From assembly GCA_947561715.1 (NCBI GenBank), contig OX387201.1, positions 22,210,001 through 22,274,000 on the forward strand: a stretch of 64,000 nt of DNA, written 5' to 3'. The notes beneath the pieces are model-generated. The model did no database searches, was not told the DNA's origin, and saw only the letters and a program-made list of their open reading frames with translations. The position numbers and the translations under genes are program-made. The stretch comes from Ascidia mentula. Its lineage: Eukaryota; Chordata; Ascidiacea; Phlebobranchia; Ascidiidae. Positions 1 through 10,913 of this stretch are shown one piece after another (position 1 is the first letter of the stretch; every line of letters starts with the position of its first letter).

Positions 1-27
1 GATAATTATGTGAATATAAAGTATTAC

Positions 28-443
28 CTTCCCCATACTTATGATTGTTGAGTTTAATGTACTTCGTGTTGGTCGATATTTGGTATAACTCTACGGCATG
101 TTTTGCTTCCTCTACGTTAGGGTACCACTGAAACATAACAAACCCACAATAACATGTGATATTGGATGACGATCACATAGCCTGTATGGAGACTACTAAC
201 TAAGCACAACTCATTATTTTAAACAAGAATGTTTTAACAATAATTTACTTTGCAACATTAAACTGGAACGCCATCAAAACACAATCGAACCTGTATGAGG
301 TCCTGCCCAGCAAAGTATGGAATGCTTTCATGGTGGGTCATTGGGATGTATTCAATAGTTATCTCATTATCACAGTTCTCATCAACAAACTCCAAGTCGT
401 CTTCTATAATTTCAACAATTTCTGGTGGTCCAGGATTCGACAT
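28..443 (-). CDS. 5' end of an unrecognised minus-strand gene (two exons, partial)
   Basis: The ATG is at 443-441 and opens an acidic N-terminus beginning MSNPGPPEIVEIIEDDLEFV. The first exon most likely ends at 291 (CAG|GTTCGA). A second exon, 127-28, follows an acceptor ending in CAG, and reads WYPNVEEAKHAVELY in the same phase before a donor AAG|GTAATA. An alternative donor at 264 would keep the same phase and add a few residues. The gene continues past the left edge of the window. No domain is recognised. The gene lies head to head with POLRMT but about 4.9 kb away, so a shared promoter is not indicated. Seen: open frames and splice sites. Inferred: the join. Confidence 0.45.
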
Positions 444-3049
444 TATGTTTGATCAATGTTTTAAGTTAAAAATCATCTTCAAACACAAAGTTAACAAGTA
501 ATAAAGAGTCAGAATCAATGGGAATTGCATTTTGATTGGCCCCTTGGCAATCGTTTGTTGTTAATTTCTATAACTATACATAAGTACTGGTTTCATCTTG
601 TTGTCAAACAATGGGTTTGAGTCCCGCTGAAAATGCATTTTAGTTATGATTAAAGTTCTTCAATAAAACGCTGCATACTGTTGTCGTCAAAGTACCAAAA
701 AGAAAAAAACGCGTCCGACTTTGGAACTAGCGCGTCCGATAACTACTTAACATCGTTTTGCTCTTTGATTTAACGTTGCGCTCCACGCGATTTATTCAAA
801 AAATTCTATCTTAAACCAATGCATTTTTAGCCAATCTTTACCTGTAGCGTAAACGTCAGACCCATTGTGACGTTAGAACCATTGTTCATGCAAAGTATGA
901 CGTTTCAGAAGCGGGGTACCACAAAGTGGAAATCTGTGTGCCTGCTAGTCTACCAGCTAGCATGTGCCACGGTCACCAGCTGCACTGACAAGACCTTACA
1001 GGTCGAAACAGATCTGTACACCTGCTTTGCAGCTCTCATTAATTATCATGGCTCTTTTGCGCATGTAATATTTCTTGATTGATTCACACAAAAGTTAGTC
1101 AGCATAAATCCAAGGCTTATCATCGAAGACTGCAAGGGTGGTTACGTCACTTTGACAGATATGTAGATTTCAGGAAAAATTCTGAGGGAGGATGCATGAC
1201 GTATACACATAATTTTTGAGCAAATGAATACCTGCCGCGACTGTAGTGAAAATTGCCATGAAACAGTTGCTATTCGTGGATATAAAAGTTGCATAATCTA
1301 ACGACCACAAGACTGCAGTAGCTACACAATTTAGGGGATACAAATGAATCTGCATTGTGTTCCCGTGTTATAGACAATACAACCGCATCAACAGGAATCC
1401 ATAAACAAGGAACCATTTTGGCGAAGCGGTAAATTGGTCGTGAAAAATTATTGCATAAATTTTTTACCTGCGTCTACTATGTAGAAGCGAAACGTCATAA
1501 ATAAAAACAATTCCGAACAGTTATGTGAGCATCAACATTTCGATTTTGTTTCACCGAAAGAACAAATAATTGATCCGTAATTTAACATATTATCACAAGT
1601 TCAGTTAACGCAACAAACTTGTTTGTTTTCCGGTTTGTGGAAGAGCCTGAACTTGTGAGGTAGGTAAAACCTTACAAACTCGTTAACCCAAGCTATAACC
1701 CGTTTATGTGGGATCCACCTCGTACAACGTCTGTGTCGAGATCAGCCTAAAGTTTACAAGCATTTAAACAAGATTTATAAATCTAACATAAAACAACGTA
1801 CCAAAAAAACGTAACAATCTTAATGCAAAACAATAAGGTTTGACCATTTATGCCTTGACTCTAACAGAATTGCGTTGGCGTGGGATACTGTTGATGCAAC
1901 CTCGAATTTGTTTTATTGAAAAAAAAGGACGCTAAAGGCGTACAACTGAAGAAAGGGCAAAGCAAGAAGACAAACAACAATGGTTAAACATAATGGCGAG
2001 AAATCAGCACAAGAAGTCAAGTTACATTCGAATTCACGTCAAGCAGCGTACGACCACGTTCTTTTGTAATAATTCGATTCGGTATTTATCATCGGCGATG
2101 TTTAATTCAATGGTTCTTGTTGTTTGCAACATATTTACAAATTCTGTCGTTGTTGGTCTCCTCTTAGCGTATTTGCATCGATAAATTACAAATAGGGCAC
2201 AAAGAAAAGCGCAGTTTAAAAATCATTCAAAATTAATGTTATTTTGATGTACACCGAACAGTAATATGCGCGGGAAAAAATACAAGGGGACACGAGGTTT
2301 AGCAGTGAGCCAACCGCATACATTTTCCCAGTAATGTGTTACAATATATGACAATTTACAAATAGACGCAAAACAGTTTCCGCGGCATTTTCGCAAAAGA
2401 CACATGACCCTGCTTCTGTAAACTTCATATCCTTTAACTTTTTGTTGGTCACAATGGCCCTGAGATTTAGTTTAATTTGAAAACTTATTAATTTAGTTTC
2501 CACTGTAGCTTGCGGTATATTTTTATATATTTGCCTTCAAGTTACTCTGTCATTGACTAAGGACTCCCATACAGCTTGTGCTTTGGGTTGAATTATATCG
2601 GCGGTTTGAAGCCACGAATACAAAGCCTTCATGCTCTCGCAATGTATCTTTTTGAAACGTCTGTTAGCTTTTTATGTGAAGGCACTGGTCCATAGTCCCA
2701 CTCCTCGGGTATGCATGCTATAAGCTTGAGAAACTTAGTGAAATCTGTTGTACTTGGGTCAAGACTAAATTTTGTAGAAAGTGCATCATTTCAAATATTC
2801 TCCGTTGTGGTCTAGCAGGTCGCTGTGGGCCATTACTCCCGCGTCTATAAAATTTTCGAAATAGAAAGGTTTACTGCGTTTTAAAAATTATTACAAAGCA
2901 GATTTAATAAATTCTTATCGACATGGTTTCGTGGTGCCACCATGTTTCCCAATTATGACCGAATATTCGGATCTAACCCAATAGTTCGCGGGTGTATTTC
3001 AGTATTTGCCCGGATCCGGATATGGAAACGGAATCTATTTTTTTTTATT

Positions 3050-3350
3050 TACCGTATTTTACGGACCATAAGGCGCAATTTAAATCTTTTTTTTCCTCAT
3101 AAATTGATCGTTCGCCTTATAAGCCGATGCGCCTAATGTATGGATCAAGTAGTGGTTTATTGCCTACACTCAAAACCAGTACCAATACTATTATCATACA
3201 AATAAACTTTATACGGTAACCCATACTCCTTAAAATACGTTGCGCTCTATAGCCCGGTGCGCCTTATGTATGAACAAAAAACTAATCAAAGCAATTTATT
3301 GACAGTGCGCCTTATAATCAGGTGCGCTTTATGGTCCGTAAAATACGGTA
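3050..3350. mobile_element. MITE-like DNA transposon with 27-bp imperfect terminal inverted repeats
   Basis: The left end reads ACCGTATTTTACGGACCATA at 3051 and its reverse complement closes the element at 3349 (TATGGTCCGTAAAATACGGT). Between them are several copies of GCGCCTTATA in both orientations, so the element has subterminal repeats as well. The flanks TTTTTATT and ATTTTATT agree at 7 of 8 positions, which would fit an 8-bp target duplication. There is no coding capacity. Similar ends occur, from memory, in DNA transposons of other animals, but the family was not identified here. Confidence 0.75.
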
Positions 3351-3607
3351 ATTTTATTAAATTTAAACAAAGACGCTTGGGGTTGGGACGAAACTAACAC
3401 CGGCGATTTGAGCGCCTTGAAATTATCGCTGGTGAAAAACTATAATGCGTATGATTTTTTTCGGAATATTTTTTGTGTTGGAACATCCCTGTGCATTGAC
3501 ACGGTTATGATATTTTGTTAACCAGCAAAAATTTTCAAAATAGGCTCATTTTTGTTGCCTAAAAAGCATGGTCGGTTCCAGATGAGTGATCGTAACATTG
3601 TGACCTA

Positions 3608-5023
3608 CAGCGACCACCGTCATTCTGGCAGAAAAATTTGGCAAATTTGCCATATTTTACAAGGTACAACAGGCATTTACTCAAACATTAGTTTCTTTTG
3701 GATTAGAATCAAATTACAGGGATGAGCAAGCAGTTCAAACCCAAAAAACATTTGAACAAAATTTTTCGCAGCTGTATCAATCAAAAAAATCGCCTGGTTT
3801 TGCAATTCAGCATAATGTCGGCATGCGAAAAACTTCCCTAATACAAACAATTCTGCTCGGCGTTCTTGTAATACGTGACAATATTGACCAAAATCACCAG
3901 AACGGAAATTTAATGCTCTACAACATGCAATTAACAATTTGAAATTAAGATGCCGGATGACCTTCAAATCGCCCATTGAACATGACCCGCTTTTCGCGAT
4001 TCAGCAAAATGGCGTGACGTCGGCATGCAGAAAAACTTCCCTAATTAAATTACGTATGTGTCACATGATGTAAGTTTGTTGCCCACAGAGTGGAGTTACC
4101 CAACATTTTAGTCAGTTACATCATCACTTCTATGTTTTTGAAATGGCGGAGCAGCAAAGTGGACCCCTTATTACAGCAGGGGTCTCAATCTCAAACTTTC
4201 GGAGGGCCAAATTAGAAATTTAGAAAGTAACTCGTGGGCGGCACTGATAGAACTATGCTACTGTTACAAAGTTACAATGATAAAATGTCACTAAAAATAA
4301 TGCATTTTGGGTATAAACTGTAGTTGAAATGGTTTGCCGAATAGGTGAAAAAACGGAATATATAGCAGGGCGAACAAATAAGCTGTGCTTCTTTGAAGAT
4401 TAACTTATAAAGAAACAATGGCATCCAGTGATGAAACAATAGTAATTGACTCAACAAGAGCAATAGCAAGAAAGGCTTTCTCTCTTCAAACATTACTATA
4501 AACAAACCACAGCCAATTTAATCAGTTCCGAATAAAACAAAAATTTTTTTTTAAAAATGCGTCGAGGGCTGTATGCGGCAAAATGTGTTTCACTGTAGGG
4601 AAGTTTTTCGCATGCCGACATTACGCCATTATGCTGATTCCGATACTATTATAAATAAACCACCGTCTTACACAATAAACTACGGTAAAAGCAACTAGCA
4701 ACTGTGATATTCATACTATTGTGACTTGCTTACATTTATTACCTAACAAGTTTTTGTTTAATGAGCTTTATACGGTAACCCATACTCCTTAAAATACGTT
4801 GCGTTCTATAGCCCGGTGCGCCTTATGTATGAACAAAAAACTAATCAAAGCAATTTATTGACAGTGCGCCTTATAATCGGGTGCGCTTTATGGTCCGTAA
4901 AATACGGTAATTTGATTCTATACCAAAAGAAACTAATGTTTGAGAATGCCTGTTGTACCTTGTAAATATGGCAAATTTGCAAAATTATTCTGCCAGAATG
5001 ATGGTGGTGTGACAGCGACATGG
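3608..5023. mobile_element. Foldback element: about 110-bp inverted repeats enclosing repeated blocks
   Basis: The arm at 3608-3716 (CATTCTGGCAG, GGCAAATTTGCCATATTT, GGTACAACAGGCATT, AACATTAGTTTCTTTTGG) recurs inverted at 4910-5023. Inside, a block with GTCGGCATGC and AAAACTTCCCTAAT occurs at 3800-3843 and 3996-4042, and inverted at 4597-4640. At 4177 a sequence starting CAGGGGTCTCAATCTCAAAC resembles a hAT-type terminus. No transposase frame is visible. The whole looks like several non-autonomous elements nested in one another; which arms belong together is inferred. Confidence 0.6.
4766..4909. mobile_element. Second, 5'-truncated copy of the 3050-3350 MITE
   Basis: These 144 bp match 3207-3350 base for base except for about two or three substitutions, and end on the same terminal repeat (TATGGTCCGTAAAATACGGT). 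The left half, including the left terminal repeat, is missing. The copy ends exactly where the right arm of the surrounding foldback element begins, so it appears to have inserted into, or been captured by, that element. High identity suggests that the two copies are young. Confidence 0.75.
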
Positions 5024-5336
5024 GGATCTTTGAACAAATTTCTGAAAATGAAAAAATAAAAATGTAAAGGTAGCATTTTTGTAATCATGTCAGTCCTAAG
5101 ACTGAAAGTAAGTTCTAACTTACGGCAGCTGAAGCAACAAAAGAAATCATTTTCCATGATAAAAAATAATGGAAGCAAGAACATGCAGCGGTGTTTTAAA
5201 CGTAAGCAAAATCATGTTAAACAACTTCCGTGACGAAGTGGTTTATTTCATCAGGTTTTCAATTAATGAATACATATCGCGTATGCTTGTAAGCATCATC
5301 AGTAGCATTCATTCATGTTGAATTAAAGTACAAGCC

Positions 5337-8300
5337 ATGTTGAAAATTAACTTTTGTAGCGCGCTTAAAGAGTTCTGCAAAGGTCAAGCGTAAAAGTTTG
5401 GGATAAGTATATTTGTTACACAACTTTGAAAATGATTTTTTTCAGATTCATTTGCAGCTTGCCATTTAAACAACACGCAAGTCTGCAGTTTCACATGGTG
5501 CCATTACAAATACTATCACCAGGCAAGAAAAGCTGAACCACCACTTTGGGATGAATTTGATGCAAATAATCAAGAGTTGAATGGATTGCAGGAAATTGAC
5601 AATTGTTATATTGGTAATCTACACCTATATATGCTATAGTAAAGTACTATAAACCACACTAAACCTGTTTTAATTTGACCATCAAGTTTGTGTAGGCAAA
5701 GTTATCCAAATGCATTTGTTGAATAAGACAACGTGTAGTTGGTAAGATATTGATCAAATTAATTAATCACAGCTAAGATATGTGTGTAACATGAAGATTG
5801 AAAGGACGTATCTCATTACATGAAAAACGTTGAGCAGGAAACATGATATTGCAATGCACATTAATAATGGCAGCAGATTAATTGAATCTGGAGGTCTCAA
5901 CCTCAAAACCTTGTCTTCATGAAACTGCTTTATTATGTAAAATTGTGATCAGTTGCTGTTGAGTCAAGCACTGTATTTTATTAGCAAAGTTTGGACACAC
6001 TTGTTGTTAATTTGCAGAATATTCTGAAAGTGTCTCTGATCGCAAAAAACCAGGGAAGTCAAAAGTTAAAGTGATGCTTTCGGAGTCTTTTCATTTCTTG
6101 TACAACTTGATCGAGGCATGCAGCCATGCTAACCTTATGGTGGATGCCACCTTCATATTACAAACCAACCTCCAGTTAAAATCACCATCTGTTACAACCA
6201 AGGTTAGAGGTTATTCACTTATTTGCTTATTTGTGGAAATAAACTGATTGTCAGTTTTGATAAACATGACATGGAATATTATTTGTTTAGTCACATTCAA
6301 ATCTAAACCAGCCAATTATGCTTTTGTTTTTCAGACCCTTGACCTTTACTTTTATAGTTTGTATCACTCCAGTGAAACACATGAGACTATTTGTAATATG
6401 TTGCAAGAGACGATTCACAAAATTCTTTTGTCAGATGTCCCTCTTGGTCCAGTGACGTGTTGCTTTATTACTGCAACTTTGGGAAAGTAAGTTTGGCTTC
6501 TGTTCCGTGTCCACAGTCCTGGCTTGAGTGTTGAAGTTAATTCTTTGTGGTTAGGGGGAGGGGGTCTCTGATGCTTTGGCACGGTTGACTATATAAGCGC
6601 TTTCCTAAAATGAAAATTCTTAGTAGAAGTTTAATTATTGGGACAAATTATCATGTGTATATGAGCAATACAATAATGTTTTAATAAGCTGCAGGGCCAC
6701 TGTCTCGACCAAGTGTGTCTCGTAGGTCAAGCCTTGCTTGGATAATTTGCTGGCAAGACTGTTGTAAGTCACTGAAGCGGCACGGATGAGACCAATTACA
6801 AAACATTGTTGGAATTATTTTAAAGATACAACTTAACTAAAATAGTTAAAACAACAATAAATATGGGAAAATAATTTTCCGAGACTTTACAGGTTTGAGG
6901 AGAGGAGGAAAGTGGTTGAGGATATTGTGATTCCCATGCTGAAAAAATATCCTCTCCATAAAGCGTTGGACCATCTTGACAAGCACAGCCCGATTTACAA
7001 ACATGCCGTTACTGTAGCAACCGACTTGGGTATTAAAGTAAAAGATGTTAAAGAAGTTGGATCGGGCCCTGTGACGCACCACCCACTGATTGAGAAGCTT
7101 TACAATTCAGAGGCAACAAAAAAGCATAAAAGTGTCACCTCGACTTGTGATATCGACTTGATCAGTTCACAGTTCAACCAGCAAATGAAAGAAGAGTTTG
7201 AAGGTCAAGTCGATGTCCCAAACCTTTTAGTCAACAAACTGGCTAACGTAGAAAACTCAAAAGAGAAACAGAGAAAATTGGCTGATTTAAAGAAAAGTTG
7301 GTTTCCTTCCATCCTTCAGTCATTCCGATCCATGAAAGAGAATGAAATGATGAGGTGGAACACTAAGCGGGGGGTTTACCCATTTCTTTGCATTTTACCG
7401 GAAAAAGATTATGTTGAAGTGATAATCAATCAGCTAATGAGCATTCCTAAGACTGGTGAAATTACAAGTTCTCTGTGTTTCTCTCTGGGACAAGCTTTAT
7501 TTTCGCGTTACATAACCAAGACCTTGCTAGCAACCAACTCAGACCGGAGGCTGGCTTCCTTGTATGAGAAATATGCAAATTTTAATGCAGATTCACGTCA
7601 CAATTTGATACATCGACAAGTTTGGGAAGATTTAGAGGAAAGGTACGGAAGGTTGGAGTCGGAGCTTCCGATCATGCCATGGCAGAAATTATGGAAACTG
7701 TTTCTTGGGTCAAAAATGTTGGAGGTTCTAATTTCATCAACAACATTTTCACTTGGAAAAAAAAATAATGTTCCGTCAGCTTTTTTCATGGAGATTCCAG
7801 CTGTGTTTAACTCATATGCCCCATATGGTAAACGTATGTTTGGAATGACAATCCCTCATCCTCTGTTTTCAAAACTTGTCACTGAAGCGGCTTCAAACTT
7901 TAAATTCAACAGCTCTGCTTTGCCAATGTTGGTGCCACCATTGCCATGGAAATCATCCCTCCAGGGTGGATTTTTGTTGTGTCCGAACGACTTCGTTAGA
8001 ACACATTCAGACATGGAGTTCAATGACCCCAAGCGGACGCAGTTCGATTCACCAAACATTTACCCAATATTTGATGCCCTCAATGTTTTGGGGACGGTTG
8101 CATGGAGAATTAACACAAGAATCCTCGACCTTCAAATCAAAATTCTTCTGGCAAAAGGTGACCAGAAGCTGGGGATCCCCCCTCCTGGTTCAGAGGGACC
8201 ACTGAGTCCGTTCGTTGCAACTTCGATGGATTTAAGTCCAGAGGAGAGGAAAGCGAAGCGCATGCAGGCGTATTATGCTCAGAAAGTTCGCAAAGAAATG

Positions 8301-10599
8301 CACAGTTTGCACTGTTCCGGTTTGTACAACCTCTCCATCGCTAACAAATATCGAGACAAGGTCATTTGGTTTCCCCACAACCTTGACTTCCGTGGGAGGG
8401 CGTATCCCATCTCACGACACTTCAACTACATGGGTACGTACGATCTGTTCGAAGATTGGTGATTTCTATGTTGATGTTTGTTTATTTTGTAGGCGCGGAT
8501 GTTTACAGATCATTGTTTCTGTTTGCTGATGGGAAACCACTCGGAGAAAAAGGAATGGATTGGCTTAAAATTCACATCACAAATTTGACTGGGATAAAAA
8601 AACGTGAAAGCACCAGTGATCGACTAGCTTATGCAAATGAGGTGGTTTCCCCTGTGTGTTTTGCTATCATGGTTTATCCCCACTGGAATCCTCAACTTCA
8701 ATTAATCCATTTTCAGATGCTGGACGAAGTATTTGATTCTGCCGATAATCCACTGACTGGTCGTGGTTGGTGGAAGAAGTTTGAAGATCGTTGGCAGCTT
8801 CTGGCTGCATGTATGGAACTTACATCAGCTCTACGCTCGCCTCATCCAACAAAGTTTCTCTCTCATCTTCCTTTACACCAGGACGGATCGTGCAACGGAT
8901 TGCAACATTATGCTGCCATGGGACGAGACATTATTGGGGCTGAGCAGGTTTGAACAAGAAATATGTGGTGGCAGATTTTAAATTAAAAAAAGATCATAAA
9001 TAAAATATGTGTAAGGTTTACGAGTACTGTATTATTTTTAAAATCAAGGTTATTTGCTGGGTAGAAAGCAGCCATATAACTTAACTGGTTGTTCTTGATG
9101 TAGTTTCAATGCAAACAATGACTGTTGTTAATAAATTATTTTGTGCAATTTAGGTTAATTTGTCACCTCGTGAATATCCTCTTGACGTTTACACAAAAGT
9201 TGCTGAAGAAGTTGAGAAGCAGAGGGCTGCTGATGCCTTGGATGGTAATAAAGTTGCAATTTCACTGGAAGGGAAAATTACAAGAAAAGTTGTCAAGCAA
9301 ACTGTCATGACGACAGTGTACGGGGTAACAAGGTCAGTAATGGCACCAACTAGAGATTGCAAATAATATTTCTGAAAAGTACTTTCCTGGGTGTTTACTA
9401 GGATCTGATTTATTTTAATTTCGGTGAGGTTTTATAAGATTAACTTTGTCCCCTCAGATTTGGGGCCCAACTGCAGGTTAGGAAACAGTTGGAAGACAAA
9501 TTTCTCCATCATGATGTTCTTCCAGCAACAAACTACACAACACAACTCCTACTACAATCTGTAAAGTCCATGTTTGGAGCTGCCAGCGAAATTCAGGTAA
9601 ATCGTTGTATATTCTTACAAGAACACTGTAACCAGGGCACCGAATTTTTATTGCGTGTCGAACATCTTGAGAAAAATTATCGTGCGTGTCAATTAGTAAA
9701 AATGTCATATCTGGTAGCTAATGCATGAGAATGGCCAGGCTTGTTTCGATTACAGGATTCTTGTACTTACATAAGTTTGGAATACACATTAAAATAACGA
9801 CAAAACAATTAAAAACCTTGCATGTTGTAGACTGAAATGTTAACTTATGTAAGTACAAGAATCCTGTAAACTTCTTACCGCTAATACTCAATGATTGAGT
9901 GACAAAATAAGTTTGGTATATTTAGCCGTGACTAAGGTTGCACACATCTGGTAATGAATGTTTTCAGGAGTGGTTGATGTCTTGTGCCAAGTTAATATCG
10001 CATGGGGGTCAAACTGTTCGATGGACCACTCCGCTGGGTCTTAACGCGACCCAACCCTACTTCAGACCAACCACCGAAAAGTTTAGGACCAAGATGCAGA
10101 GTATTTACCTACAAGAAGACAGCAAGACTCCTAATATTGTGAAACAACGTAACGCGTTTCCACCAAACTTTGTTCACTCACTTGATTCCACGCACATGAT
10201 GTTAACTGCCCTCTATTCCTACGCGTGAGTTGGTGTGAAAATTATTGCCTGAAAGTTGTTAAACTAATGGTCAGCCTCACTGATTGCATGCATGTTGTTC
10301 ACAGATCTGGAATTACTTTCAATTCTATTCATGATTGCTACTGGACTCATGCGTGTGATATCGATCATATGAATGAAGTCTGTCGTGAACACTTCGTGAA
10401 TCTTCACGAACAACCTCTTTTGCGCAACCTTGCGGTGCAGTTTCGTGACGACTACCTTCCACCAGATGGCGTGCAAGATAGTCCGTTCTACGTCAATGAA
10501 TCCCAACGCCAGGAATTATCGAAACTTATAAGCAACCTCCCCCCAAGGGGTGAATTCGATCTACATAAAGTTAAAAAGTCTGTCTACTTCTTCAGCTGA
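5337..10599 (+). CDS. POLRMT: Mitochondrial DNA-directed RNA polymerase (11 exons)
   Basis: Single-subunit, T7-type polymerase that transcribes mitochondrial DNA and makes replication primers in the matrix. Exons: 5337-5382 (tentative), 5446-5613, 6018-6202, 6335-6486, 6893-8433, 8493-8641, 8717-8947, 9154-9332, 9458-9596, 9968-10224, 10305-10599; phases agree and the total codes for 1113 residues (human about 1230). The N-terminal exons are helical and PPR-like (YYHQARKAE). The palm and fingers are intact: DFRGRAYPISRHFNYMG, motif A HQDGSCNGLQHYAAMGRD (catalytic Asp near 803), motif B RKVVKQTVMTTVYGVTR, motif C SIHDCYWTHA (Asp near 1026) and the C-terminus YFFS. The weak point is the first exon: its donor GTCAAG is poor and the ATG peptide (MLKINFCSALKEFCK) is only weakly presequence-like, so the true start could be elsewhere. 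It converges with the EGF-protein gene, 315 bp apart. Confidence 0.95.
9751..9868. mobile_element. 118-bp palindromic MITE in a POLRMT intron
   Basis: The first 27 bases, beginning TACAGGATTCTTGTACTTAC at 9751, recur perfectly as a reverse complement at 9842-9868, around a 64-base AT-rich centre. The element begins and ends with TA, as expected after insertion at a TA target. It lies in the intron between exons 9458-9596 and 9968-10224. No coding capacity. The mariner-like assignment is inferred from the TA ends alone. Confidence 0.75.
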
Positions 10600-10913
10600 T
10601 CCGCAAATATCTGATATATTCGTTGTGACGTAACAATACGTGAAGTCCCTAATTGTACCGAAAGTTTCAATAAAGCAAGCATGGCGTTTTTTTGATATGT
10701 GTGGTCACCGAAGCACATTCGTGAGCACAGACACGATTTACACAAATAGGAGATTATGGAATGAGCGTAGTTAAAAATGGTTTGGAACCGGCTGCAACTT
10801 CCCTCAAGTGGTTTTGGGTTCCTTATCGACCAAATCTGCAATGAATTAACTTTAAATTTACATAACAAAAAAATGTTGTTTGCTAAGCATTCATACACAA
10901 TACATATAAAGAC

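Larger units (their letters stand above)
444..5336. other. Spacer with no supported gene, rich in transposon remains
   Basis: Only short open frames without convincing splice context occur here. The part from 3050 to 5023 is made of nested non-autonomous DNA transposons, listed separately. Around 5200-5300 the minus strand carries the phrases TACTGATGATGCTTACAAGC and CCTGATGAAATAAACC, which look like the 3' tail of a retroelement, but no coding part was found. The frame at 1993-2184 encodes a basic peptide containing IRYLSSA, reminiscent of a mitochondrial presequence, but nothing ties it to POLRMT. Confidence 0.6.

Noticed and set aside
1993..2184. Possible mitochondrial presequence exon for POLRMT (IRYLSSA)
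   Set aside because: No in-phase donor to the POLRMT exons was found and 3 kb of transposon-rich DNA lies between, so the resemblance is probably chance.
8275..8529. Plus-strand frames at 7876-8205 and 8275-8529
   Set aside because: Alternative-frame shadows of the large POLRMT exon.
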